Assembly: GCF_963678635.1 (NCBI RefSeq)
Contig: NC_087070.1
Location: 1,165,588 to 1,229,587 of the forward strand
Direction: 5' to 3'
DNA length: 64,000 bases
Origin: Symsagittifera roscoffensis
Taxonomy: Eukaryota; Xenacoelomorpha; Acoela; Convolutidae
Positions 38,083 to 49,595 of the stretch are shown here, piece after piece; position 1 is the first letter of the stretch; the number at the start of each line of letters is the position of its first letter. A model generated the notes under the pieces. That model was given only the letters and a program-made list of their open reading frames with translations, was not told the origin of the DNA and did no database searches. A program made the translations under genes and the position numbers.

Positions 38083-39215
38083 GTTTGAGTTTTTCGACTC
38101 TCTGTCGGCCCTCTACCTGGGATATGGTGGTTTAGATACCCCTCATTTTCCCTCATTTGCATCAGCTCCGCCCACGCCTCGTGTTATATGTACGATCACG
38201 AAGGCCCCTATCTTTTTCACCGCAGTGCGTTTTCGGCCGCTACGTCACGACCCTTCTTCGTCTAGGCTACTGTCTGAGTATTGACTCGAGTAGGAAACGA
38301 GTTTTTGTTTCCTTGTGCTTTTTTTGTTGCGATTGCCGCCGGCGCCGTATCCAGATTATCTCTCGGATTTTTTGGTCGCGAATCTTCCGCTTCGTCTTCG
38401 TACGTTTTCTCCTGTGCTACTTCTTGAGTTTCGAGTATTTCATTTCTCTGATTGCCCGCCTTATTCGTATTTGTTGCGATGTTGTCATGTTCTGCGAATA
38501 CTGACTCGGTAGCCGTCCGTTCCGTGTCTTTCTCTTTATAATAATCGGGGAATACCCCTCCGGTAATGTTGCCAACGGCAACTTACCCTATGATCCATAT
38601 TGATGCCAGCGGTTGCAATTCACTACCCGATTCTGAATCTTCTGATTCGTTTCATCGCCCTTTCAATTTGTTAATAGTCATTTTCACGCGCGGAAGATTC
38701 TTGTCGGCTAGCTTCTTCTTTTATTCCGCTGGCGTTGGTGATTTTGATACTACCGCTGGAAATCGCTTTTTCGAGGTACTCGATTTTCTGGCAAGCTCCC
38801 GTTACTCATTTTCACTGTATGCGCGCTTTCGTCTATTATTTTAGTGTTAATAGTTTATACCTGCTTTCGTTCTTGTTAGCAGTGCGTTGAAATACAAGTC
38901 GCTAGGGTCCGGCTTCGGAACTTAGCTCATGAAATAACGTTGCCGTCGGCTCATCAGATTGTTGGGTCCCTTTTTCATCAGTCAGCCTCAAGGGGTGGTT
39001 TCTTGCCTTCCCAAGTGCTCAGATTTTTTATCTCAAGACCCAGTTGATATCTGCTGGGTTTGGTCTTCTTTGTGCCTCCAAATCTTGCCCATCTAAACAA
39101 GCATATTTGGAACTTAGTACACTGGACCAGTTTAAATTACTAAGTGATGGCTGCCTTTTCATTAAATTTAGGTGCACTGTGTTGTTTTCTCTGCCATGAT
39201 TGGCCTCAAACAGCG

Positions 39216-39476
39216 TTAATTTTCAGGTAGCGATTGGTCAAAAACGAAGCATGCCGAGGGCTCTTTCCAGCATCTTTTTAAGGGCTCCGGGTGTTCCTCA
39301 CGTGCATACGTGAGTATTGAACTCTTCAATCTTCCGATCGTTCTTTCAACGCAGCCGGTGGCTCTGTGGTCATTAACCGGCGACTGTATATTTTCTATTT
39401 CCTCACTATTACAAAAAGCTTTAACGTCCTTAGACATAAGACTCGTCCCCAGATCTACGTGAATTTTCCTAGGCAC
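39216..39476 (-). pseudogene. Integrase core part (element 2)
   Basis: An 86-codon frame with HVDLGTSLMS (second catalytic Asp at residue 8) and PVNDHRATGCVERTIG (Glu at residue 44), D-X35-E. The DHR-x-TG signature is shared with element 1 and marks a particular gypsy-like lineage. The frame ends at Asn before the C-terminal domain. The remainder to the LTR (38083-39215) is GC-rich and frameless. Confidence 0.85.
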
Positions 39477-39659
39477 ATCACGATCGTTGATGTAGGACTT
39501 AAGGATTTTGAGAATTTAGAAAACCAATCCACCGCTACTATTAAGCAATTTTTGGACTCATTCAGGTAGCTTCTACGTCGCCAAAAGTCCAACTGTACTG
39601 CCTCATTGGGATCCCCTGGTTCGGGTATTTTACCTAGTCACCCTTGATACATATCGTTG

Positions 39660-39950
39660 TTAAGTTCTTACCGGCAAGTACTCACTCTCGACAGTTTTCA
39701 GTGATTGACGCGATGTTTCGGTGAATATATAGGTACCATATATCCTTCGCCGCGGCGATCATGTTACTCTTGCCGTGATGATGATGATGCAGTCGATTGT
39801 TGATCGCCTTAGTATTTTGTTTGGAATAAAAAACTTGCCATCCATCAACAAACAGCTATCTCTTATACGAAAATCCTTAATGAACTGTGCATCGTAACAA
39901 TTCATTGCATACACTTTTGAAACGGGATCGGGACCTTTAGACTTGATCAT
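39660..39950 (-). pseudogene. Integrase zinc domain remnant (element 2)
   Basis: DGKFFIPNKILRRSTID is followed, one base out of frame, by a five-His run, HGKSNMIAAAKDIWYLYIH and ENCRE ending in TGA, where the second Cys of the HHCC finger would be. A cat trinucleotide run (atgatgatgatg, plus strand 39776-39787) underlies the His run and probably slipped, giving the frameshift. Confidence 0.7.
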
Positions 39951-40689
39951 CTCGTAGATTGCTTCTAGCTGGGAATCCGATAAATATTGCGCTCCAATAA
40001 ACTGGAGGTTAAAGAAGAAATCGGGTAACGCCGTGGTTTTGAAATAATGTTGGACGGGTCAATTGGGGGAAATTTTTCACCTGTGAACGCCGAGGGGATT
40101 GATAATTTGGTGTTGATTTACGTACTTTTTATCTCAGTGGTAATTGCATTTAGGTTTTTTCTCCGACTAACTCTTCCACTTTGTTTTCCGCACTACTGGC
40201 TATACTTGGATGGCGTTCTAAAAACTTTTGTAAATTCTGAAAAATTTTTTTCTATAATAAGCGATTGATTGTGTTTAAAATTAGATTCTGTGTGACATTG
40301 CCTACAATAAGTAATCGCTCAAACTAATCAATTTATATCGATATTTGACAGTCGGCGCGTTTCTTCTCGTGACGGTAGGGATAAGCAAATTTCTGTTCTC
40401 TGATTGGTTGACTTGTCGTTGCATGATACATTGCCCTTTATCGGCCTCCTTTATTTACCAATTTTGCATAGTGCATTTCAACTATTTAAATTTCGCGCAC
40501 TTAATTTGGTAATATCTTTTTAAATAGTTTCCAGACCCCTGGATGGATCGTTTTTGACGCCGAGGGCGCGTTGGATTGAAGTTATGTTTGCGACTGTGCA
40601 CATACTATCGTAGACTGACATTGGTTTTGCTTCACTATTATGCTTCTTAGATAGGTAGTCCGCCAGGCGGACTTTTGCCCCTGGCATGT

Positions 40690-40815
40690 GTTTGACTTAA
40701 AGTTACGGCGAACATCTCCAATTCCTTCGTGTAGTAATTTTTTTACGCGTCATTTAGATAGCGCGATGCGAACGCTATTGGCCGCCAGCCTTCGGTTCCA
40801 AGTTGTTCTAATATC
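40690..40815 (-). pseudogene. RNase H remnant (element 2)
   Basis: The minus strand reads EGWRPIAFASRYLNDA and then a TAA where gypsy RNase H continues with E(K)K. This is the second catalytic region of RNase H (the ASR.L...E stretch). The stop falls at or next to the catalytic Glu position. Confidence 0.7.
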
Positions 40816-41133
40816 CTATATTTGCTATTTGATTTGGCATTTATGCTTTCCAAATTGTTCTTGAATTCATTCTTCTTGCTTAGAAAAGGGTCTTATTGGG
40901 GCGGATGACTCTGCCAAAGCGGGTAAAAATTTGTGTAAACTGTGGATTGACCCCATAAATGATTTCAGTTGAGATAGTTTGCGGGCTGGTTTCAGTGCCT
41001 CAATTGGCTCCGTTTTTCGGTTGAGGGTGTTGCTCCTGTTGACATGATTCTATGTTCTAACCATTCACATTCATTTAGGGGCGAAGTTAAATTTCTTTAG
41101 TTTTAGTGCCATGTTTTCCTTATCACAATTCCT

Positions 41134-41589
41134 TCAAATTTTCTCCACGTTCGATATTTGCTCTATTTCGGACCCTTTAATTACTTCTAATGTTTTTTGA
41201 ATAAATGCGTAAACCTGTGGGTGATTAGCCAGTATCGGTTCCATTACCCTTTGAAACTCTGCCGGCATTGTTAAAAGGCCGTAGAACATGGTTTTAAGTC
41301 TGTAGGTACCGGTCGACTTACGGTCGAATAGCAAAAAATTCCTACTTTTTTGGTTCAGTGGCAATTGGCCGTACGCGTACGTTAGATCTATAGTGGATAA
41401 GTATATCTCGCCCGCTTTTGGACTTCTCGACTTCTTTTCACTTATCGTTTGGCCGACGGCGTCCATGAGTTCCTCGATGTTCGGCATTTGGTACTTGTTT
41501 TTATGTACCGGCTTACTCAGTTTTACCGAGCCCATCTTCTTGGTCGTCGCATATACAGATACAAAAAACTTATCCGAGCAGTCTTCCAA
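41134..41589 (-). pseudogene. Reverse transcriptase, catalytic box lost (element 2)
   Basis: A 151-codon open frame with KNKYQMPNIEELMDAVGQ, STIDLTYAYGQLPLNQ (first catalytic Asp), YRLKTMFYGLLTMPAEFQRV (primer grip region), and then QVYAFIQKTLEVIKG. At this last place gypsy RT has Y-x-x-D-D or F-I-D-D; here the two Asp are replaced by Gln-Lys. The thumb follows on the minus strand at about 40920-40985 as LSQLKSFMGSIHSLHKF, after frame breaks. The enzyme is inactive even where the frame is open. Confidence 0.88.
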
Positions 41590-41956
41590 TTTTTCTATAT
41601 GCTATTGTGCAATTAGTTTATCAATTTCCTCGTCGACATCTTTGCAGGCAATGTTACCGACACCGTTCTTCGTTTTTGTTGAATGGGCATTAGATTTGCA
41701 ATAAATTCGGCCTGTACCTTATAGTTACGTAATTTCCCTACTCGCTTAAAGAGATTAGAAAAAACTTACTGAAGTATTCCTGCCGTTTCTGAAATTTGTC
41801 ATTGTCTGCATCCTTCTCATTCTGGATTGACAACACTTGTTAATCCGGCGCCTTCTGTATGAGTTGCAGCCACAGTTCGTACATCAGATCACGTCCTATG
41901 ATTAATGGTCATTTTTGGCCGATGACCATGATCAATGCCGACGTCGCCCAGCCGTT

Positions 41957-42274
41957 TTACACGAGCCCTACTTTCATGGATCCCAGTAATAGAATAGGAA
42001 AGATTGTTACCGTAGTCACGAAATTATTGATCGGTCGGCTGTAATTCTTGTATCTTAATGCCTGTGTCGTCCAGTGTCTTTCGGAGTTCCCCAATAGTAT
42101 ATATTGAGATCGTTGACCCATTATCAACCCATACACTTGTTTTACATCCGTGATTTTAATCGGAACTTTTGTGCCCGGCGTTTTTTTTTTTTCGATCGTA
42201 TCGCCATCACCATGTAATCCCCCTAGCTGTCGGATTCCCACGACCGGGTACGTTCTTGGCGTGTATTCACCCAT
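41957..42274 (-). pseudogene. Aspartic protease remnant (element 2)
   Basis: The minus strand near 42105-42135 reads VWVDNGSTISI in one frame: the retropepsin active site with Asn in place of Thr in DTGST. It sits one frame away from the 105-codon open stretch that covers the surrounding region, so at least one frameshift lies nearby. Its position between zinc knuckles and RT matches a gypsy Pol. Confidence 0.6.
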
Positions 42275-42384
42275 CCCATTGAGCTCTCATGCTGAGACGA
42301 GTCCTCCTCCAATCCTTCAGACTCGAATAACTCCTGGCCGTCCTGGCCTTAAATCATTCCGACCGATGATTGTCCTCTATAATT

Positions 42385-42520
42385 TTTCTTTGCCCTACAC
42401 GTTCGTTCAAAGTAGCCGATTCGATTGCAAAAATCACACGTGACATTTTCAATTACACATTCATTCATGTGCTCCCTTGTAAACCCTGGCTTATCACAGT
42501 TGTAATATCGTTAGTATCCC
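42385..42520 (-). pseudogene. Nucleocapsid zinc knuckles (element 2)
   Basis: Two adjacent knuckles can be read on the minus strand. One is NCDKPGFTREHMNEC, with a Tyr in place of the first Cys (about 42460-42510). The other is CDFCNRIGYFERTC, with Tyr in place of the His ligand (about 42395-42440). Both losses can each be explained by one transition (TGT to TAT, CAC to TAC). Binding of zinc would fail in both. Confidence 0.75.
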
Positions 42521-43266
42521 ATGTTCGTTCCCCCTCGGTGTTGTCCTCGGCCTTGGAATTGGCCGCGTCTTCTCCCCCGGTTGTTACGATACTCGCCCCT
42601 GAATAATATTACCGGTTTCTTCTTGACTTGCAGACCGCCTCTCGTGGTGCCCCTCGTCGATGCTCCCTCGTTTGTTGAAATTTATGTTTTTGCATACTTA
42701 TCCCCCCGCTTGTAAGAAAGTGCTACCCTATACACTTTCACTTTCTTCGGGGTTTTCGTCGCCCTGCATCACTCGTTTTGAGCCTCTCGTTTTGTCATAT
42801 TGACCTAACACGCCAGTCGGCTGAGCACTGCGTGGAACTTTTCCTATCACTCCGCGATTCGTTGTTTTCTTCATAGCAGCTGGAAAACTTGATACGTTTC
42901 ATTCCGTTCCTGTTTGAACTCCCCACTAATTGCGTCTAGCACACTAGGATAGCGTCTAGCCCCAGATCTGATGTGGTTTCCTTCTTTATTTTTCGTCCTC
43001 TCGTTTTTCTCAAAGGCACAAGTTTAGATTTGGAATCAGGATCTGCTCTGATTCCAGCCGGTTTTTCCTGTCAACGTCCCCCGGCAATGCGGCTAAATGC
43101 ATCGCGTTCCGCGTACTAGCAAAGTAAAAATTTGCAGTGTTTATCGAATGTTTCACAACCATTCCCCATTGGAAGCGGTTCACCCAAACTTCCCATAACA
43201 TTGGCGGTTCTCTGCATTTAGGCGGCCAAAAAGATGTAGTCCCAGGTGGGTTTTTCCCCACTGTTT

Positions 43267-43282
43267 CCTGCTAACTGCGCCA
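43267..43282 (-). promoter_or_regulatory. tRNA primer binding site of element 2
   Basis: Minus strand TGGCGCAGTTAGCAGG immediately after the LTR CA end. The TGG start is what pairs with the 3' CCA of the primer tRNA. Which tRNA it matches cannot be told without a tRNA set from the host. Confidence 0.7.
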
Positions 43283-43708
43283 TGTCGAAAAAGCTTTTTT
43301 GATACTTAAAATAAAACTTTTATTAAACAACTAAACATTATCCCAGATCATAAAGATAGAGTTTCAGAGGTCAACCGACGGTGTCAGACGCTCCGAAGGC
43401 CAGTACCTGTCAATGATGTCAAGCGCCAAATCGAAACTGAAATGATTGACAGAAGAATAGAAACATGAATAAATAAGACTCAACTGACTGATTTTTCACT
43501 ATGACTTTGTGAAAATGAACTGGAATGAAACGGATTTATAATTGAAATGAACTAAATTAATTGATTGAAAAACTATGAAAAAAAAACTAACTGGACCCGC
43601 TCATAGATCCGAACTGAAATGGCTGAATTACTCCCGGTAATAATTACACGTTCAAGTACTCGCTTTTGAGGTTTTTCAACAAGTTTTAAGCAAGGTGTTT
43701 GAATGACT
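43283..43708 (-). repeat. 5' LTR of gypsy-like element 2
   Basis: Begins tgtcgaaaaagc in the plus reading, directly next to the primer binding site. Landmarks shared with the other LTR: gaggtcaaccgacggtgtcag, cagtacctgtcaatgatg, ggacccgctcatagatccgaact and aacaagttttaagcaa. Confidence 0.9.
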
Positions 43709-45566
43709 ATGATACGGTGTAATTTGAAACTTTTTGACGCGTCATTATTATTGGTGCAAAAAGCATGGAAAACTCAATTTTAGTTTAAAAATATGAGGTA
43801 TCAAATGGAAAAGCTTCATAAAACTCTTCAATATAAAATCGTATATACTTGTTTTTTCGTTTTTTTTTCTTCGAGTGTTCATGTAGTAAAGTAACGTAGT
43901 CTACCACAGACGTTTTAGGCTATTTGATCAGAAGATGGTGTGTGTGCTTGTGAAGGTATGGCATTAATTCGTTGCAAGCGACAAGTCATAGCAAGCAACA
44001 TTTTGACCAGTCGTATCATAAAAAAAATGACTATTCGCAGCACGCGACGACTCCTAGCAAGCGACAATTAGTAGCGATAAAAGCTTTATCAGATCAAAAT
44101 AAATTAGATGAGAAATTAGAGGTTAAATTTGAAAACAAGGAAACTAGAAAAAAAAAAAAAAGTTGCTATAAAAATAAAGGTGTTCAACTAATCTGGCTCG
44201 GCTTTTTTTTGTGATTTGTCACCTTGGTGGTACTTTCTGCGACAATTTTTCGAACTAATTTGTTCGCCGACAAACTCTTTTTTCTCAGGAATTGGATAAA
44301 TTTATGAATGATAGGGTCAGCACACCTTATCTGGAAGGCCCTATGCCAACTCTTGACTGATTTGCGGCTTTTATGTTTTCCATTATTTGCGTTTTTGAAC
44401 TAATTGCAGAGTAAAACAGAGAATTGCCCAACCCCCTCTCATGCGACCAGGATTGGTCTAAGCCAAGTTGATTCAAAACAATCCACGTAATCCAGTAAGG
44501 GGACTCGTCACTTTTGTCGTAAATTTGACAGCATAAAGCAGTGATGTCGATGTCAAAGTCAAGCTCAAGAATTAATGTCAGAGCAACGAAAATTCCTAAA
44601 AGCATTTTTATTTTCTCTATAAACTGAACAAACGCAACCTCCTTATTTTTGCGCCAATCGGTTTGAGCAAAATGAAAAGCAACAACCTTTTAAAAGTACT
44701 CCAGGAAATATCTTCTAAAAAAACTGTAATTGGAGCCTTCTCAAAATCTACAACAATCTGAGAGAACTGAAGTCCAGGGTTGAATTTTTTCAGTGGTCTG
44801 AAGGCCCGGATGTTGTTTTTCACTTCTGTTTTGAAGAAAATAGTAGACTAATGGAACAGTTTGATCGTTAACCATTGTTTGAGATGTGTTTAAAAATGTT
44901 AAGCTAAAGCGGGATATGCTTTAAAGGTCCCATCTGCGAGCCAGACTGTGTTGTTTTTAGTAAAACTATTCTAGTCTCGTCGGTGGTCATAATAATCAAT
45001 CGGTCTCTGACAGCCGAACACGAACAAAAATTTAGAGAAAACTATCCTCCCTCAGTGACCTGCTTAAGTCCAAAGGCACGGCATTGTCTTTTGTTGAGTG
45101 GGGGGGGGGGGGATCAGTTCAACAGTTCTGACTAGTTAACAATTGTTTCGAGGCCTGTATCCCTGGCGTTTTTCACATAAATGATGCTGGAAGGCTCCAA
45201 TTTTAATTTTCTTTTGTTTTTGATGGCACTTTTAATCCTGTAGATTTACAGTTTCATAAGAGATCAAGAAATGGTTCGGTGAGTTTGTTTAATGGTTCGG
45301 CGAGTTTCCTCTACAGAAACGCACGTCTTGCAACCATGCTAATTTTGCGTTTTGAAACAAAATAAATTTAGAAATTTTTCTGTTTTGAGTGTTTAGGTTC
45401 GAGCACGTGGCAAAAGTTTTGAAAATTTACACACTTTTTGACTTCCTCCTCGTATGGAAAATTTTTGCGGCCATATAACCCGGATACGCTGGATATTTCA
45501 CCTGTGATGGTGGCAACAGAAGTTTTACACAGTTTCTTCACGCATCGCCAGTTTGGTTCATCCTTT
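43709..45566. other. Spacer between element 2 and the large inverted repeat
   Basis: Mostly non-coding. A run of 13 G at 45100-45112, followed by atcagttcaac, recalls the G-tract plus cagttcagcc of the inverted-repeat arm at 45807-45828. Near 43960-44075 the phrase gcaagcgaca recurs several times. One possible small gene is listed separately. Confidence 0.5.
44327..44605 (-). CDS. Possible small secreted protein, unknown
   Basis: A 92-codon frame whose product starts MLLGIFVALTLILEL, a plausible signal peptide or membrane anchor, and goes on with a mixed, non-repetitive composition (two adjacent Cys, an SPYWITWIVL segment and a SWSHERGLGNSLFYS segment). This is more protein-like than random frames around it. 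There is no homolog I can name, and no splice sites or poly(A) signal decide its limits. Confidence 0.3.
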   Translation of the reverse strand: MLLGIFVALTLILELDFDIDITALCCQIYDKSDESPYWITWIVLNQLGLDQSWSHERGLGNSLFYSAISSKTQIMENIKAANQSRVGIGPSR

Positions 45567-45815
45567 ATATTGTTGGGGCTGTTTAGATAAAAAATTTCTC
45601 CACCAACAGCAAGTTGCCACTTTCTTTACCCACTCAAAATTAGAACAAGTGAGCGTCCTTTTTGCAGAACTGAGGTAACTTTTAACTACTGTTTGACTGA
45701 GCTGGCGAGTCCAGTGTAATCTATCAAATAGGCAAACGACTTGTTTTGGTTTAAAAAACCAATCCGAGACGAGCCCAATGAATACGCTAGTAGTATATGT
45801 TGGGGCAGTTCAGCC

Positions 45816-45828
45816 GGGGGGGGGGGGG
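45816..45828 (+). repeat. 13-base G tract in left arm
   Basis: A pure G run flanked by ggggcagttcagcc. Its mirror is the C run at 60390-60400, and a further C run of 19 lies at 60804-60822 just outside the right arm with the same ggctgaactgccccaac flank. Run lengths in assemblies are often unreliable. Confidence 0.85.
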
Positions 45829-45840
45829 CTGCGGAACCCC

Positions 45841-46120
45841 ATGTATTAACATAGGCTATAAAGTATCCGGTCCGCACCCTATGTATTAACATAGGCTATA
45901 GTTTTCCCAATGTATTAAGCTAGGGAATAGGTTTCCCAATGTTTTAAGATACGAGGTTTCAGATGGTAAGATGGTAGGTTTCAGAAAAATTTTTAGCCTC
46001 TCTTACACTGAAATTAGTCTGAAGACCCACATGTATTAGGATAGGGAATAGAGCATCCGGTCTTCAAGCTATGTATTAAGATTGGGTATAGAGTCTACAA
46101 TGTATTAAGATAAGGAATAC
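45841..46120 (+). repeat. 20-nt motif array in left arm
   Basis: Variants of ATGTATTAAGATAGGGAATA start at 45841, 45881, 45910, 45939, 46031, 46071 and 46100. Two are preceded by a tatccggtcc or catccggtct word. The mirror array lies at 60100-60380 in the right arm. Interspersed and following words ATGGTAAG occur at about 45964, 46123, 46141, 46283 and 46294. Direct repeats near element ends are a usual form of transposase or replication-protein binding sites, but nothing here proves it. Confidence 0.8.
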
Positions 46121-49100
46121 CGATGGTAAGGTTTCAGTGTGATGGTAAGAGAAAGAAAAACGAAAATTTTTTGGTTTTTGTTTTTTTTTTCCGAAAATTT
46201 TTGGCGCGCGTTATCTAATGGGGAATAATTAATTGTTAATTACGTGTAGAATTAAGGTTTTGTACATAATTTTTTTGGTGCATGGTAAGTCAATGGTAAG
46301 AGTTTTTGTGCAAAAACTTGGAATTTTTATCAAATTAAAATTTTTTCGAAAAAATTCAAAACATGATAAGATTAGCTATTATTTGACCAAATTTATTAGA
46401 TAATCCTACTTTCTATCTAAATGAAACAATAATCTTACTTTCTATCTAATTAAAACAATGCTGAAACCTGCAGAAATTTTGAAAAAATTCAAATTTTTTG
46501 AGAAAAAATTGCAAAAATTTCAAGTATTTGGAAATAATTGCAAAAATTTCAAGTATTTGGAACAAACTGCAAATTTTTGGAAAAAATTGCAGAAATCTCA
46601 AAATTTTGGTTAATGTATCGTTGTTTTTGATCTAATTTTAAACATACTTTTACGTATTGATTTTAAAAACAAGCTAAGACTGTATTTTAATTGGCATTAG
46701 GTTGAGACAATGATACAAAATTTTGAATAAAAAAATGACTTTTTCCACAAGGTTTTCTCAAAATATTGAAATACAATGAAGTTTACCTTATTTTGAGCTA
46801 AATACTTGGTTATACAATGCAATAAACACTGAAAAGAAGGTTCATAGTAGCAGAATCAATATTGAAACTTCCGGAAAACAGTGAAATTAGTCATAATTTT
46901 TGAGAAGGTAAAATGAAAATTAGTCAAATTTACATGAAATTTTCCATTTCGAACCTTTTGTTTTGGTTTTTAACTGTTTATTTTTGTCCAGTTCAGGGAT
47001 TATTTTTAGAAATCTCAATTCAAATGAACATTAAGGGCAATATTTTATAAAATTTCTAAATCAAACTCCATGATTCAACTCCTCCTCAATTTTTTCTCAT
47101 TGAGTTACCCAAATTTGTGCAAAAATTACAACTAATGAGAAATTTTTCAAGTTAAAAATTAGAAATTTCAGATTATTGGTAAAAAAATGAACAGTTTATT
47201 GCTAAAATTGTTTAAAATGGGATAAATGTTTCTTAAAAATTTATTCAATATTGGATCAAATTCAAGATAAACTTCTTCATAACTGATGATTATCTCTCTG
47301 TTGCTTCTGCAACATAACATTCAAGATTTTCCGTAGAGTTTTTCCATGTTTTAAAGTTATTCTTGCTTTCTGTTTAATACTTGTTTTTGCTATTAAACAC
47401 ACTTTACTAGAAAATTTAGTCAAAACTGGAGAATTTAGGAGGAAAATTGTATCAATTGAACAAACAATTTGCTGGCAGAGATGAAATTAGAACAGATACC
47501 GTATGATTATTACTCGAAAAAAAATGTTAATATCGTCCTCAAGGTTGCCCTGTTCACTTGCTATCGTAAACTATTTAAGCAAAAATACACTTTTTGGGAT
47601 CAATAACTATCACTTTTCTTGCAAAATAGTTATTAACTCGCTTTTTTTCTTAATTTATGACGGAAATTTTCTCAAAAATATCCAAGTGAGAAAGAATTGG
47701 TGCTAGTTAAAGCATTCAAAAAAATATGTACAAAATGAGAATATAAAGGTGTATTTTTACGATCTAAGAACAATTTAGGAGCAGCTCTATTAGTTATAAT
47801 CTGAAAATCTCCGGAACTACGCAAGAGAACCTAGTTCCTAACATCTACAATATAAAAACTTCTGAAAAATCAAATCAAGGTGAAAACTAGAACAATTGTG
47901 TAATTTTCAGATTATTATTAGGGAAAAACTCTATGTAGTAAAAATGTAGTAATGTATTGTATATAGTGTTGTATATTCTATGTAGTATTGTGTATGTATG
48001 TAGCAAGGAAAAGTAGATCTTGAAAGCAAGTTTTCGATTTATGCTTTATGTATCTTCTTCCAAAAGATGTCGAATTGGGTTTGCTTCTCAAAAATTATCC
48101 TCAAAACATTTGATCTTTCATATAAAAAACCTAATATATCAAATGATAACAATTTTTTCTAATGAATTACGCATAAATATAAGACTTTGAGAATTTTTAT
48201 GTCGGATTATTTCTCAAGATATACTTTATAAGCTAAATTTTAGTAAAATTATCTCAAATCTCCTAAGGAATAAATTGAGTTTCTATCTCATTTTAGCATT
48301 TTCGCAGTTTCTGCTTCATCTACTATCTACCAAATGAATCCAATTTGAGCAAATTTTTACTTGAAAATTGAATTTTAGACGGAAAAATATATCGTTTCAA
48401 CGATCGTTCAATAATCCGAAGCTGAATTAATACCATAAATCCTTTACTAAAAAGCTTTAAAAAATTTTCTCAACCTCATAACTGTATAATGCTGTTTTAA
48501 ATCTGAATTTCTATTTTAGACTAATTTTTTAGTTAGAATGATGTATATCATTATCTTGAAACTTTCAAAGTTTAGCAAAATATACATTTTTTCCAGGTCA
48601 TTTATCAATTTTTTTTCTGAAATCATCAAAAAACCAATAGAAAAACATAACTCTTAATAAGTCAAAGCACATTATCTGCTTAAAAAGCTCTGCTCTATGA
48701 CCAATTTTACAAGCACTAAACAAGGAAAACATTAAAATAGTAACTACAAAAAACCTTTCAATTAGTTGATGTTTTCCAAAAATCCAAGTTTTACAATTTT
48801 TAGGCGAATACTTAAATACTCATTAGCATATGTTATGCACTTTACTACAAGTTTATCACACCAAAGTCTCCGCAAGCTTGCAACCAAGGGAGTTTTTACT
48901 GTTGATTAAAAGTTTTCGGATCGAGTTCCATGGAAAGCTTCACGACGATTTGAACTCGATTTTTGCTGTCTTTAAAATCAATCAAAACCTTTGAATAAAA
49001 AAATAAATGACAGTTCAGGTAATGTAATGAAAACACTGTATAAAAACTGACTTGATTTGTTACAATTGCTGAGACTTTTCAGATTCAGTAAAAACTAATA

Positions 49101-49122
49101 GTCATTGTAATTTCTAAGTTTT

Positions 49123-49377
49123 TCAAGAAAAAAAACCTAAACATTTTACCTTCTCCTGAAGTGTGTTTGGAGTCTGCTGAGCACATAATTTAATATTATG
49201 CTGAGAATGCTTCTTCTTGAAATGATTAGCGAGTTCCTCGCTGCTATAAGTATAAAAGTTACAGTTAGAACACTTCAAAACACCACATTTTCTACGATGT
49301 CTTGATGCATCTTTGTGAGTGTATTCCCTGCCACATTCAAGACATGCAACTGTTTCGTTTCTATTGAGTGGAGGCAT
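49123..49377 (-). CDS. Two-zinc-finger small protein, left-arm copy
   Basis: 84 codons starting MPPLNRNETVACLECGREY. Finger 1 has Cys-x2-Cys...His...Cys spacing (CLEC, then SRHRRKC); finger 2 is CSNC followed by NHFKKKH (C2H2 type). This suggests nucleic-acid binding, in the nucleus. After QEK the DNA reads gtaaaatg, a good splice donor, so the last residues to the TAG or TAA are probably intron and further exons may follow. The right-arm copy (56815-57069) keeps all metal ligands and differs at a handful of residues (for example Glu-Thr to Glu-Arg, Tyr to His, Ala to Thr). Upstream is the 54-bp repeat with CCAATCA boxes. Confidence 0.65.
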   Translation of the reverse strand: MPPLNRNETVACLECGREYTHKDASRHRRKCGVLKCSNCNFYTYSSEELANHFKKKHSQHNIKLCAQQTPNTLQEKVKCLGFFS

Positions 49378-49595
49378 CTCAATAGTAATGAAAAATTAAA
49401 TGGGAGATTTAAAATGTACCAAATTTTTGGATAAGGTGAGTTGAATAGCCTCAAAAAATGAATAAAAGTAAATAAAAACAGCAAACTTATTAACCAATTG
49501 TTTTTAACGAGAAAGAAAATCAGAATGAATATGCTATTTAGCCTAGCTGAAATAAAAATCATCCAATCTAACCATGGAAATTTTAAAAGTATCAA

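Larger units (their letters stand above)
37639..43708 (-). mobile_element. Ty3/gypsy-like LTR retrotransposon 2, dead
   Basis: LTRs at 37639-38082 and 43283-43708 flank a minus-strand pol with zinc knuckles, protease, RT, RNase H and integrase in gypsy order. The primer binding site TGGCGCAGTTAGCAGG begins right after the 5' LTR (minus strand, 43282 downward), with the usual TGG pairing to a tRNA CCA end. GC content is clearly higher than in the flanking DNA. Every domain carries a lesion: protease Asp-Asn-Gly, RT YxDD lost, stops in RNase H and in the integrase zinc finger. A target-site duplication is not evident. Confidence 0.92.

Noticed and set aside
38157-38844. Plus-strand frames of 115 and 92 codons in a GC-richer region.
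   Set aside because: They lie antisense inside gypsy-like element 2, between the integrase and the 3' LTR; higher GC means fewer chance stops.
45100-45112. G run as part of the left arm.
   Set aside because: It lies about 450 bases outside the arm border, and only a short flank resembles the arm tract; there is no mirrored partner in the right arm.
45686-45892. 68-codon frame present in both arms (also 60327-60533) with a Pro run.
   Set aside because: The Pro run is the G/C tract, and the rest crosses the 20-nt motif array. Conservation is explained by arm identity.
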